64,000 nt of DNA, from positions 6,200,001-6,264,000 of the forward strand of contig NZ_OY764190.1 of NCBI RefSeq assembly GCF_963668215.1. The letters are read 5' to 3'. Positions 25,615 to 33,973 of the stretch are shown here, piece after piece. Position numbers and translations under genes: made by a program. Position 1 is the first letter of the stretch; the number at the start of each line of letters is the position of its first letter. The DNA comes from an uncultured Desulfosarcina sp. GTDB taxonomy: Bacteria > Desulfobacterota > Desulfobacteria > Desulfobacterales > Desulfosarcinaceae. Below the pieces are notes generated by a model. That model made no database searches, was not told the origin of the DNA, and saw only the letters and a program-made list of their open reading frames with translations.

Positions 25615-26232
25615 TCAGGCCCTGCGGACAACCCCCACAAACTTTCCCAGGATCGAGACCTGCTTTCGCCGGGGCCCCTTGAACACCATGGCATCGTAGG
25701 CCGCGTTGGCCGGATGGAGCGACAGGGTGCTTTTCGTTCGACGCACGACCTTGAGCGTCGCCTCTAAAAGCAGGTCCTGAACCATCACCGCGGCGATTTC
25801 CCCGTTTTCGACCTGCCGAGCGGGCCGGATGATGGCCAGATCGCCATCCATGATGTGGGCGTCGATCATCGAATCTCCCTTCACCCGCAAGCCAAAGCAG
25901 CGGGTGCAGCCGAAAAGACTCGGCGCGATGGGCAATTCCGTTTCCAGGTTCTCGATGGCTTCCAGGGGCTGACCGGCGGCGATGGTGCCGATCAAGGGAA
26001 TGCCGCGTCCGGTCACCTCCTTGCTGAAACGCCAGGATCGCTTCTTGCCCGCTTCGGCCAGGATATAGCCCTTGTCCTTCAGAATGTTCAGGATGCGGTG
26101 GATGCCGGCCGGCCCCTTGAGGCCAAGGTGGGCGCAGATTTCCCGCACCGTGGGTGCCATGCGGTGTTCCTGCTGAAAGGCGATAATGTATTCCAGCACG
26201 CTTTTCTGCCTGGGGGTCAGGTCGGAAGTCAT
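25615..26232 (-). CDS. lexA: LexA-type SOS repressor
   Basis: 205 residues, full LexA length. An N-terminal winged helix (about 1-65) is followed by the self-cleaving peptidase S24 domain: Ala86-Gly87 scissile bond in GTIAAGQP, catalytic Ser121 (GDSM) and Lys161 (TLKVVRR). LexA represses SOS genes until RecA filaments trigger autocleavage. Its ATG overlaps the stop of the integron integrase gene (ATGA), so it is translationally coupled to intI. Whether this is the only LexA of the cell or an accessory copy cannot be told from the window. Confidence 0.92.
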   Translation of the reverse strand: MTSDLTPRQKSVLEYIIAFQQEHRMAPTVREICAHLGLKGPAGIHRILNILKDKGYILAEAGKKRSWRFSKEVTGRGIPLIGTIAAGQPLEAIENLETELPIAPSLFGCTRCFGLRVKGDSMIDAHIMDGDLAIIRPARQVENGEIAAVMVQDLLLEATLKVVRRTKSTLSLHPANAAYDAMVFKGPRRKQVSILGKFVGVVRRA

Positions 26233-27287
26233 TGCGATACCCTCCCCCTCTCATCTGCGAACAGGATGTCGCTGGGGCTCTGCACCCCTTTGCCGCCCCG
26301 GTTGAGCACGTGGGTGTAAATCATGGTGGTCGACACATCCTTGTGCCCCAACAGCTCCTGGACGGTCCGGATGTCGTAGCCGCCCTCCAGCAAATGGGTG
26401 GCGAAGCTGTGGCGCAGGGAATGACAGCTGCCGGCCTTGGTTAGACCGCTTTTACGGATGGCGTTCCTTATGGCCCGTTGGGGAACGGTCTCCGAAAGAT
26501 GGTGACGCCTTTCGATGCCCGTTCTCGGATCGATGGACCGCCGAGAGGCCTGAAAAACATATTGCCACGGCCAGCTCTGATTGGCGTTACGATATTTTCT
26601 TTCGAGCGCATAGGGCAGGTAGACGGCACCGAAGCCGGCTGCCAGATCGGTTTGGTGAATTTTTTTTACCTTTTCCAAATGCCGATTCAGCTCGTCCACG
26701 ACGATTTCGGGAAGCATGGTCACACGGTCTTTGTGCCCTTTCCCATCTCTGACAACAATTTGCCGGTAGCCGAAATCGACATCCTTAACCCGCAGCCGGA
26801 CACACTCCATCACCCGCAATCCGGCACCATATAATAACTGCCCCATCAGCCAATGGACACCACTTAGCTGCAGCAGGATCTGTCTGACTTCATCCTGGGT
26901 AAAAACAACCGGCAGCTTGGAAGGCTTCTTGGCCCGAATCACATTTTCAAAATCACCGAGATCCATCTTCAATACCTGCCGGTATAAAAAAACAAGGGCG
27001 CACAAGGCTTGATTCTGGGTGGAACTGGTAACTTTCCGGTTAACGGCCAAATGGGTCAAGAAGGCACTGATATGTTGTTCATTCAGGTCCTTGGGGTGCT
27101 GTTTATTATGAAAAAGAATATATCGTCTTATCCATTCTGTGTACGTGCTTTCGGTGCGAATACTATAATGTTTGCATCGAATGACATCACGCACCTGGTC
27201 GAGGAGCCTCGGATTGGATCCGCCCTGGTCGGTAGTAATCCCGGATTCGGGTCGTTGCGGTTTTGGTGATTTAAACGGTGTTGCCAT
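26229..27287 (-). CDS. intI: Integron integrase (IntI family tyrosine recombinase)
   Basis: 352 residues. An N-terminal SAM-like domain is followed by the catalytic domain with Arg in GAGLRVMECVRL, HxxR in CHSLRHSFATHLL, a second His in LLGHKDVSTT and the Tyr of MIYTHV. Between these lies the IntI-specific insertion GFGAVYLPYALERKY...WPWQYVFQA, absent from XerC/D, which lets IntI recognise folded attC hairpins. ATG 27287 has AGGGGG just upstream; a longer start at 27311 is weaker. lexA overlaps its 3' end by four bases. Tandem palindromes lie upstream where attI would be expected. Confidence 0.92.
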   Translation of the reverse strand: MATPFKSPKPQRPESGITTDQGGSNPRLLDQVRDVIRCKHYSIRTESTYTEWIRRYILFHNKQHPKDLNEQHISAFLTHLAVNRKVTSSTQNQALCALVFLYRQVLKMDLGDFENVIRAKKPSKLPVVFTQDEVRQILLQLSGVHWLMGQLLYGAGLRVMECVRLRVKDVDFGYRQIVVRDGKGHKDRVTMLPEIVVDELNRHLEKVKKIHQTDLAAGFGAVYLPYALERKYRNANQSWPWQYVFQASRRSIDPRTGIERRHHLSETVPQRAIRNAIRKSGLTKAGSCHSLRHSFATHLLEGGYDIRTVQELLGHKDVSTTMIYTHVLNRGGKGVQSPSDILFADERGRVSQ

Positions 27288-27388
27288 AGTGCCCCCTGAG
27301 CTATAACGCATCCATAATCTTATTGAATTATCAGGTAAATTGGTATATTTTGCGTCTTTAATAATCCCAAAACTTTTATATTGCAGCC

Positions 27389-27409
27389 AACAAATAGTAA
27401 CATTTGTTC
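27389..27409. promoter_or_regulatory. Inverted repeat upstream of intI-lexA (possible LexA site)
   Basis: AACAAAT (27389-27395) and ATTTGTT (27402-27408) form a perfect inverted repeat with a six-base spacer. The overlapping AACATTTGTTC resembles a GAAC-N4-GTTC LexA box with one mismatch. It lies about 100 bases upstream of the intI start. Confidence 0.35.
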
Positions 27410-27443
27410 ACATGATAAGCCAGATGGCCCCAATAGTCAAATT

Positions 27444-27562
27444 ATTAGGAGCCCAATTGGGCTCCTAATCCGGCATATGATGGAATTAGAAGGCCAATTG
27501 GGCTTCTAATCCGATTTCGTCTGCGAAATGGTCGTATTATAAGGCGGCTATTAGGCCGTCTA
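27444..27562. repeat. Three tandem palindromes upstream of intI
   Basis: Unit 1 (27444-27469) is a perfect 26-base palindrome beginning ATTAGGAGCCC. Unit 2 (27485-27510) begins ATTAGAAGGCC and pairs at 12 of 13 positions; its arm differs from unit 1 by compensated changes. Unit 3 (about 27540-27562) is looser: AGGCGGC pairs with GCCGTCT around TATTAG. A GTTGAAC at 27569-27575 fits the GTTRRRY integron core. The remaining spacer 27576-27744 holds a CCGC-TTCG-CGG hairpin and the promoter of the next gene. Confidence 0.6.
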
Positions 27563-27744
27563 AACTAGGTTGAACAAAACCGCTTCGCGGAAGTACTTCT
27601 CCTGAACCATCTACCCGCGATGCATCCTCCTTCTTTTCTGTATTCAAGTCTATAGATTCTATCGACATCGCTTATAATGCCATCCGATCGCGTCATCAGG
27701 CCGGTCGGATTTTTATTTTCCTTACCATTTTCAAAGGAGGCATT

Positions 27745-28608
27745 ATGAGCACTGCATTACGGCAAAGATTCATCGATCACATGACGGTCAGGAGGCTTTC
27801 CCCAAAAACCAGGGAGTCCTACACCAACGCCGTGGCCGGACTTGCAGCGTATTACCGCAAGTCACCCGAAAAACTGAACGACGACCAGATCCAGGCTTAC
27901 CTGCTATACCTGATCAAAGAACGGAAGCTGGCCTGGAGTTCGTGCAACGTGGTCTTCTCCGGTTTGCGATGTTTTTACGGGGAAGTGCTCAAATGGGAGC
28001 AGACCCGATTCAGCATTCCGCCCCGACCAAGAAAAAAACAGCTGCCCATGCTGCTGAGTATCGAAGAGGTTCGCCGGCTGTTTGACGCCACCAGCAACCC
28101 CAAACATCGGTGCCTGTTGATGACCATTTACGGTGCCGGCCTGCGGGTCAGCGAAGCGGTCCATTTAAAGCCCTGCCATATCGAAAGCTCCCGCATGATG
28201 ATTCGCGTGGAGCAAGGTAAGGGAATGAAGGATCGCTATACCCTGCTTCCCGAACGCCTTTTACAGGAACTGCGCTCCTACTATACGACCTATCGTCCCG
28301 ACGAATATCTCTTTTTCGGAAAGTCGAAATCCCGTCCCTTACCGGTGGGTACGGCGCAAAAAGCATATTACCATGCCAAAAAACGAGCGGGCATTACCGG
28401 AGGAAGAGGGATTCACACCCTGCGCCATTGCTTTGCCACGCACTTGATGGACATGGGGGTCGATATCTACGCAATCAAACACATGATGGGGCACAGCGCC
28501 ATAAAAACCACTTCAGGATATCTGCACGCCAGCCGGCAAAAAATCGCCAACGTGATCAGTCCGCTGGATCGGGCCGCAGGCGAAAGCCCTTGCCATGCGG
28601 CCTTCTGA
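27745..28608 (+). CDS. Tyrosine recombinase of an IS91-family element
   Basis: 287 residues, XerC/D-like: N-terminal SAM-like domain, then Arg in YGAGLRVSEAVHL, HTLRHCFATHLM (HxxR), MMGHSAIKTTSGYLH (His and the nucleophilic Tyr). It lacks the IntI-specific insertion, so it is not a second integron integrase. AAGGAGG precedes ATG 27745. It overlaps the IS91 transposase gene by 14 bases; several IS91-family elements carry such a recombinase as a second gene. Confidence 0.85.
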   Translation: MSTALRQRFIDHMTVRRLSPKTRESYTNAVAGLAAYYRKSPEKLNDDQIQAYLLYLIKERKLAWSSCNVVFSGLRCFYGEVLKWEQTRFSIPPRPRKKQLPMLLSIEEVRRLFDATSNPKHRCLLMTIYGAGLRVSEAVHLKPCHIESSRMMIRVEQGKGMKDRYTLLPERLLQELRSYYTTYRPDEYLFFGKSKSRPLPVGTAQKAYYHAKKRAGITGGRGIHTLRHCFATHLMDMGVDIYAIKHMMGHSAIKTTSGYLHASRQKIANVISPLDRAAGESPCHAAF

Positions 28609-29800
28609 CGGCCCTGGAACCGGTCGGCAAGCCCTTGAAGTCGCACACATTCTCCAACGCCATGGCGATACCTATGCAGCAAAGCGCCGCCTTCCGCTCA
28701 AGCACCTCAAGGCGATGCACCATATCCGATTCTGCCGTACCGCCGTGATGGGCGGACATCGGCAGCAATGCGACCGCTGCGGATTCGAACGCAACGCCTA
28801 CAACAGTTGCGGTGACCGCCACTGTCCCAAATGCCGCACCCTGGCCAAGGAACGCTGGCTGGATGCCCGCCGGAGCGAGTTATTGCCCACCGGCTATTTC
28901 CATCTGGTCTTCACGCTGCCGCACGATCTAAATCCGATGATTCACTGCAATCCGAAAGTGATGTTGGATAATCTATTCGGCAGCGTCAACGAAACCCTGC
29001 AGGCGTTCGCAGCCGATCCACGCTGGCGCCTTAACGGCCGACTGGGATTCGTCGGCGTGCTGCACACCTGGTCCCAGACCTTGATCGATCATTTTCATCT
29101 CCACTGTCTGGTTCCCGCCGGTGCCTGGTCGTTCGACCGCTCCCGCTGGAACCCGTCGCGCAAGTCGTATCTGTTCCGAGTCAAATCCCTGGCCAAACAG
29201 TTTCGCAAGACCTATCTCGGCCGCCTTCAGGAAAGGTATGAGAATGGTGAATTACGCTTTCCCGGCCGGATCTCACTCTTGGCCGACCGTGAGGAATTTG
29301 CCCGGCAAATCGGCATCTTGAGGAAAAAGCAATGGATCGTATACGCCAAGGCGCCATTCGCCGGGCCGGAGCAGGTGATCGACTATCTGGGCCGCTATAC
29401 CCACCGGGTGGCCATCTCCAACCATCGCCTATTATCAATGGATGATGGAAAGGTGACGTTTTCATACAAGGATCGCAGCCGGACCGATCGGACCCGCCGG
29501 ATGACCCTGTCTGCCGACGAGTTCATCCGGCGCTTCCTTTTGCATGTGCTGCCGCCGCGGTTTGTCAAAATCCGCTATTTCGGATTTCTGTTTCATCGAG
29601 ACAAACGGCAAAACATCGCATCGATCCGGGAGCAGATGGGGTCGCAGACCGTAACCGCCGAACCGGCGATTGAAGATGCCCGACAGATCGTGCTTCGGTT
29701 AATGGGGATCGATATCCATTGCTGTCCCCAATGCCGAAAGGGACGGATGCTGGTGGTGCATAAGATCCCTAAATGCTGCCCGATACGCGATCCGCCGTAG
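28595..29800 (+). CDS. IS91-family HUH transposase
   Basis: 401 residues. The N-terminus carries a zinc-binding domain (CDRCGFERNAYNSCGDRHCPKC), then the HUH motif HFHLHC (about 167-172) and the relaxase tyrosine region YLGRYTHRVAISNHRL. This is the rolling-circle transposase of IS91-family elements; it nicks single-stranded DNA. A CPQCRKG zinc pair lies near the C-terminus. The gene looks intact. Confidence 0.9.
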   Translation: MRPSDGPGTGRQALEVAHILQRHGDTYAAKRRLPLKHLKAMHHIRFCRTAVMGGHRQQCDRCGFERNAYNSCGDRHCPKCRTLAKERWLDARRSELLPTGYFHLVFTLPHDLNPMIHCNPKVMLDNLFGSVNETLQAFAADPRWRLNGRLGFVGVLHTWSQTLIDHFHLHCLVPAGAWSFDRSRWNPSRKSYLFRVKSLAKQFRKTYLGRLQERYENGELRFPGRISLLADREEFARQIGILRKKQWIVYAKAPFAGPEQVIDYLGRYTHRVAISNHRLLSMDDGKVTFSYKDRSRTDRTRRMTLSADEFIRRFLLHVLPPRFVKIRYFGFLFHRDKRQNIASIREQMGSQTVTAEPAIEDARQIVLRLMGIDIHCCPQCRKGRMLVVHKIPKCCPIRDPP

Positions 29801-30157
29801 CATCGACAGGAACTGTTGTACCAGAGTTGATCGGGTTCCGGCAGGTACCACCGGTGGGGTGCGTCCGATGACTGAAAGGACATGAAATTGGCCCCGTAAG
29901 CCAACATCTACAGACACGTTTATCCAAACATTACTGGTCGAACGAGATGACAGGAAAGCTCTTTCAAGACCCAAACAACCAATGTCCCCTTGCATTCTTC
30001 CACGGGTGAGCTATATAAACTCCATAGCTTGACCGACGGTATCGGGCGGCTCTGTTCAACAACATTTTATCCATCATCCCTTTCATCGTTCCATCGGTTC
30101 TATCAAAATTTTTGTGGCCGCGTAGCTTGCCGTCGCTATGTGCTTTGCTTCGGGACG
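29801..30157. other. Intergenic region right of the IS91 element
   Basis: It contains the presumed origin end of the IS91 element with a CACCGGTG palindrome near 29850 and an AGCTAT/ATAGCT inverted pair near 30008-30028. Frames on both strands are short and unconvincing. Base composition shifts to AT-rich from here on. Confidence 0.3.
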
Positions 30158-30340
30158 ATGGATAAAACGCTATTCGATATAGCATCGCCTGTATTAATAA
30201 TTGTCTTTTGGGTAGCAATCACATCAACAGGCTATGGTCATCAGAGCCTTAGCCACATTGTTGAAGTGCCAATAGTTCTCTTGGTTTCACTGGCGCTTTT
30301 ATATATTCGTACATTTATTTTGGATAAGATAAATAACTGA
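30158..30340 (+). CDS. Small two-helix membrane protein, uncertain
   Basis: 60 residues from ATG 30158: MDKTLFDIAS followed by a hydrophobic helix (about 10-22), a polar turn with GYGHQS, a second helix (about 33-55) and a charged tail. I do not recognise it. The ribosome site is weak. A longer in-frame reading from 29990 adds Cys/Ser-rich sequence that does not look natural. It lies between two insertion elements and could be cargo or a remnant. Confidence 0.35.
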   Translation: MDKTLFDIASPVLIIVFWVAITSTGYGHQSLSHIVEVPIVLLVSLALLYIRTFILDKINN

Positions 30341-31960
30341 AGTTTCCCCGTTTTGGGTGGCGGCAAGATGGTTGAGAATTCTCGCGACGTGTAAATATTG
30401 CTAATGATTACAGGCGGTTAATAGAATGGCGGCTCCTTGTAACCCATTGATATCATTGGACATATTCGGCTGATTTTTTAATGATAAGCGTAAATATGTA
30501 TAAAATACGGGAAGTTATGATTGAATGCGAGGGCCGGTTGTGGTATGCTTCTTCTACCACGAAAAAAAACACCAAAACCGGGAGCCTCGCATGTTCATCC
30601 TACACGACATTCTCGAAAAACTCAAAAACGAATTCCCGCAGTCTCGAAAAGGTCAAGAGTGCGGAATCTGGTTCACCTATACGATCATGGCGATCATCGT
30701 GCCTTTCGCCTCGTCCAGGACATCGTGCATCCTCCGGTGTCTCAGATCCCTGTTCGGCTTTACCGGGATACGGCGAAAACGATTCTACACGTTCATGGCA
30801 TCTCCAAAGATACCATGGAAACGATTGTGGCAGACGCTGTGGAAAATGATTCCCCAACCACTGACCGGCGGGCGGCTGTTGCTGGCACTGGATGACTATG
30901 TCAACCCCAAAACGGGCAAGAAAATCTTCGGATGCGAAAAGATATTCGATCATGCTGCCAAACAGAATCAGTCGAAATATCCGTGGGCACAGAATGTCGT
31001 TACCGTGGGACTGCTGAAGATCGTCAAGGGACGATGGGCGTGCCTGCCCTTGAGCTACCGCTTCTATCACCTGAAAAAGAGCATTGCCCGCATGCATCGC
31101 CAAGGCGGGCCGAAATTGGCGTTTACCAGCAAGATGGCCATGGCTGTCGACATGATCACAGATGTTGCCGGGGTCTTTGGTCGAAAGCGGATCATCGTCA
31201 CCACCGATTCCTGGTTCGGTAACAATGGCTTGTGGAAGCCGCTGCATGATCGACTGGGAATATGGATTGACATGATTTCCCGGCTCAGATCGAACAGCAA
31301 TCTGTTCGATCTGCCCGGTCCGCATGTCAGCAGTCGGGTGGGGCGGCCCCGAAAATACGGCCGGAAATTGGGCAATGCGGCGTCGATGGCTGCGTATTAC
31401 AGATCTCTGGCACAGGAATACACCGTCAATTTGTATGGCCGCGACAGGACCATCTTGGCCTATGAGCGTGTGGTCATGCTCAAAACGATGCGCTGTGCCG
31501 TCAAAGTGGTTTGGGTTTATCGACAAACCCAGTGGGTGGCTTTTTTCTCAACCGACATGTCCCTGTCCGTTCGACAGATCGTTGAGTATTATGGTGCCCG
31601 CTGGAAAATCGAAGCCCTGTTCAAAGAACTGAAACGCGACATCGGCAGTGCCGAAACGCAAACCCGTCATCCGCAGGCGGTCGGCAACCACCTGCACTTT
31701 TGCATGTTGGCGACCACCGTCGCCTGGATCTATGCAAGTCGGGCCGAGAAGACACCAACCCGTCGGCATGCAGTTGATGGCCGGAGCCATTTTGCCTTCT
31801 CGGACGTTCGCCGATCGATAGCCAAAGCCGCCATGGACGATAATTTTCGTAGGCTTTTCCCTGGCCCACGTATATCCGTCATAAATTCACTGGTGGACGT
31901 ACTGCTGCACATGGCGGCGTGATGCTTTATAGGAAACTTTAGATAAATAAAAAATGGAGG
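30341..31960 (+). mobile_element. IS4-type insertion sequence (ends not resolved)
   Basis: The element consists of the transposase gene and flanking AT-rich sequence. I could not match terminal inverted repeats or a target duplication by eye, so the ends are approximate. The stretch 30341-30590 upstream of the gene otherwise holds nothing recognisable. Confidence 0.45.
30591..31922 (+). CDS. IS4-superfamily DDE transposase
   Basis: 443 residues. The DDE-type core shows Asp in LLALDDYVNPKTG, a second Asp in IIVTTDSWFGN and the YREK-like region YYGARWKIEALFKELKRDIGS holding the catalytic Glu. ATG 30591 has GGGAG six bases upstream. It appears complete. A GTGGTA/TACCAC hairpin precedes the gene near 30538-30560, a common device that limits readthrough transcription into a transposase. 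Confidence 0.85.
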   Translation: MFILHDILEKLKNEFPQSRKGQECGIWFTYTIMAIIVPFASSRTSCILRCLRSLFGFTGIRRKRFYTFMASPKIPWKRLWQTLWKMIPQPLTGGRLLLALDDYVNPKTGKKIFGCEKIFDHAAKQNQSKYPWAQNVVTVGLLKIVKGRWACLPLSYRFYHLKKSIARMHRQGGPKLAFTSKMAMAVDMITDVAGVFGRKRIIVTTDSWFGNNGLWKPLHDRLGIWIDMISRLRSNSNLFDLPGPHVSSRVGRPRKYGRKLGNAASMAAYYRSLAQEYTVNLYGRDRTILAYERVVMLKTMRCAVKVVWVYRQTQWVAFFSTDMSLSVRQIVEYYGARWKIEALFKELKRDIGSAETQTRHPQAVGNHLHFCMLATTVAWIYASRAEKTPTRRHAVDGRSHFAFSDVRRSIAKAAMDDNFRRLFPGPRISVINSLVDVLLHMAA

Positions 31961-32060
31961 ATAAATTCTTTCTCAATATTAGGGTTGTCATTATTATGCG
32001 TTTTGTTGATTAGAACCTTCATGCCGTACATGCCAGAGTAAAAAACATAACCATTTTTTG

Positions 32061-32125
32061 CAGCTGATTGTCAGGGCGGGGCGGCATCGGCAAATCGAAA
32101 TTTCGTATTGCCCTGGCAACAGCTG
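32061..32125. repeat. Imperfect inverted repeat upstream of the pirin gene
   Basis: CAGCTGATTGTCAGGGC (32061-32077) pairs with GCCCTGGCAACAGCTG (32110-32125) with small bulges; the loop contains the palindrome CGAAATTTCG. It is followed by GTTGGGC at 32141-32147, which fits GTTRRRY. A degenerate integron attC is possible but unproven. Confidence 0.4.
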
Positions 32126-32171
32126 AAAAACCCGTTGGCTGTTGGGCGCACAAGATTAGGAGGACGATACC

Positions 32172-32924
32172 ATGCCAAAAATAGAAATCATCAAAGCCGG
32201 AAGCAGGCATTTCTCAGATTTTGGATGGTTGAAAACGTACTGGCTATTCTCTTTTTCCAGCTACTTCGATCCGCACAATATCCAATTCGGAGCGCTGAGG
32301 GTCTTCAATGACGACATCGTTCAACCAGGAACGGGGTTCCCTACTCACCCCCATGAGGAAATGGAGATAGTGACCATTGTTCTTGATGGCGAGATGACCC
32401 ATGAGGACAGCATGGGCAACAGAACCGTTATCCGAGCAGGGGATGTCCAACGAATGTCTGCCGGAACTGGTTTGACCCATTCCGAGTTCAATCTGGCACT
32501 CCAACCGGTACACTTCTATCAGATTTGGATTTTTCCGGACAAAGCAAAACTCCGCCCGACATACGACCAGAAGTCTTTTGTCCCGACAGAATGGAGGAAC
32601 CATCTTTTTCCGGTGGCATCTGGGCAAAACTTACCAGGTACGGTAACCTTTCATACAGATGCCACTATCTATCGTTGTGAGCTTGACAGAGGCATGGAGG
32701 TTGCCTTGAAAGACACAACCGGCCGGCGGGTTTTTGTTTACCTGACCAAAGGATCACTGTCTGTCAATGGCAGCATTATGGCCTCAAAGGATCAGGCACG
32801 GATTGATATGGACGAACCGCTTGCTCTTAAGGCCGTTGAACAGGCTGATTTCATCCTTATCGACGTTCCTTCCTGCAAAGGTTGGGGGTATAGTGACGAG
32901 ACATTACGAGGGAAAAAGAGATAA
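32172..32924 (+). CDS. Pirin family protein (YhhW/quercetinase type)
   Basis: 250 residues, a bicupin. The metal site of the N-terminal cupin is visible as HPHEEME (about 57-63) with the third histidine in GTGLTHSEFN. Family members include quercetin 2,3-dioxygenase-like proteins and redox-responsive regulators; the role here is unknown. AGGAGG lies eight bases before ATG 32172. The gene is flanked on both sides by inverted repeats (32061-32125 and 32931-33048). Confidence 0.87.
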   Translation: MPKIEIIKAGSRHFSDFGWLKTYWLFSFSSYFDPHNIQFGALRVFNDDIVQPGTGFPTHPHEEMEIVTIVLDGEMTHEDSMGNRTVIRAGDVQRMSAGTGLTHSEFNLALQPVHFYQIWIFPDKAKLRPTYDQKSFVPTEWRNHLFPVASGQNLPGTVTFHTDATIYRCELDRGMEVALKDTTGRRVFVYLTKGSLSVNGSIMASKDQARIDMDEPLALKAVEQADFILIDVPSCKGWGYSDETLRGKKR

Positions 32925-32930
32925 TAGTCC

Positions 32931-33048
32931 CCAACAAGAAAATGCATTGGACCGGGCTATAGCGCCACGACGGCTGCCTTGAATCTGCGGCAAGCTCGAC
33001 AATCGCCGAATTTAGGTTTAGGTATTGCGCTACCCGGATTGTCTGTTG
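32931..33048. repeat. Inverted repeat downstream of the pirin gene
   Basis: Outer CAACA/TGTTG and inner CCGGG-CTAT-AGCGC (32952-32965) against GCGCTA-CCCGG (33027-33037) make a hairpin of about 118 bases with a large loop. It could be a terminator, a degenerate attC or a repeat. Confidence 0.35.
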
Positions 33049-33071
33049 AAAAAAGCGGGAGGTGGCCCGCG

Positions 33072-33593
33072 TTAATACTTTCGATAAACTGCGGCTTTGG
33101 TTTTTAACTCATTCAGTTGAGCTTCAATTTTCCGGCGGTCGCCCTGATTGATCTCACGAACCGGTTTAGCCGGTTGGCCAAGCATCAACATATTGTCGGG
33201 AACCACGGTGTTAGGCGGTATCAGGGCGCCGGCGCCGACCAAGGCATTCTCGCCGATAACGGCATTGTCCAGTACGATGGCCCCGATTCCGACCAGCGCC
33301 CCCGTCTTGACCTCGGCACCATGGATACAGGCCTTGTGGCTGATGATGACATCATTGGCGATGTGAACCGGAGACCCTTTCGGCGCCTCAATGAGACACA
33401 AATCCAGAACGGCGCTGTCTTTGCCGATAACGATTTCATCGTCATCCGCACGCAGAACGGCGCCGGGCCAGATTGAAGAGCCGGGTGCAATCCGGACATC
33501 CCCGATAATCCGGGCCGAGATGTCTATATAGGCCTCCGCGTCGATTACCGGGGTCACATTGCCGAAAAAAGAAATATATGGATTTGCAGCCAT
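33072..33593 (-). CDS. Gamma carbonic anhydrase-like hexapeptide-repeat protein
   Basis: 173 residues forming a left-handed beta-helix of hexapeptide repeats with a C-terminal helix, as in gamma carbonic anhydrase/YrdA. Two metal-ligand histidines are visible in VIISHKACIHG, but the first ligand position (usually His in a VLH motif) reads LDLCLIE, with no His. Activity as a carbonic anhydrase is therefore doubtful. It stands alone on the minus strand. Confidence 0.8.
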   Translation of the reverse strand: MAANPYISFFGNVTPVIDAEAYIDISARIIGDVRIAPGSSIWPGAVLRADDDEIVIGKDSAVLDLCLIEAPKGSPVHIANDVIISHKACIHGAEVKTGALVGIGAIVLDNAVIGENALVGAGALIPPNTVVPDNMLMLGQPAKPVREINQGDRRKIEAQLNELKTKAAVYRKY

Positions 33594-33796
33594 TGATGCC
33601 CTCTGAAACTATGGATACTGTGAATTACCTCACGCAACCGGGACGGGACTTCTCATTCGTTTCTTTTTAATGGTCCGGCCAATTAAAAGAAATGCAAAAT
33701 AGCCAGACCGTTCCCCGTGAGTATAGGATTATCCTTGTATACGGTATAATACTTAATTACACCTAAAATAGGCGTTTCGCCTTTTTTGAAAATTAA

Positions 33797-33942
33797 GGGA
33801 TTCTTCCCCAGTCAATGCAACGCATAGCCGGCAGCGTTGATCAAGATTTCAACCAGCGAAAAAATCGCAGGGGTTCATTTTGGAAAGACCGTTATCATGC
33901 CACCATTGTGGGAGATGGTGAGCATCTGATCTGGTGCACTGT
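33797..33942 (+). pseudogene. RAYT (REP-associated tyrosine transposase) remnant
   Basis: The forward frame reads ILPQSMQRIAGSV, DFNQRKNRRGSFW, then KDRYHATIVGDGEHLIWC. This matches the middle of IS200-like RAYT transposases (NQRKxRxGAFWxDRYHATxVxxGEHL). The frame has a stop just upstream (33792) and similarity ends at about 33942, so the HUH motif and the C-terminal part are lost. It lies directly next to a REPIN-like inverted repeat. Confidence 0.75.
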
Positions 33943-33973
33943 ACCGCTATACCCGTTGCCTTCATCAGGCTGG

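Larger units (their letters stand above)
27745..29800 (+). mobile_element. IS91-family insertion sequence with tyrosine recombinase
   Basis: A two-gene element: tyrosine recombinase then HUH transposase, overlapping by 14 bases. IS91 elements move by rolling-circle transposition from an origin end 3' of the transposase and have no terminal inverted repeats, so the exact ends are not visible. A GTTC at 29835-29838 is a possible origin-side flank. The coordinates given are those of the genes. Confidence 0.75.

Noticed and set aside
27745..28608. Second integron integrase
   Set aside because: It lacks the IntI-specific insertion and overlaps an IS91 transposase gene, fitting the recombinase of that IS group.
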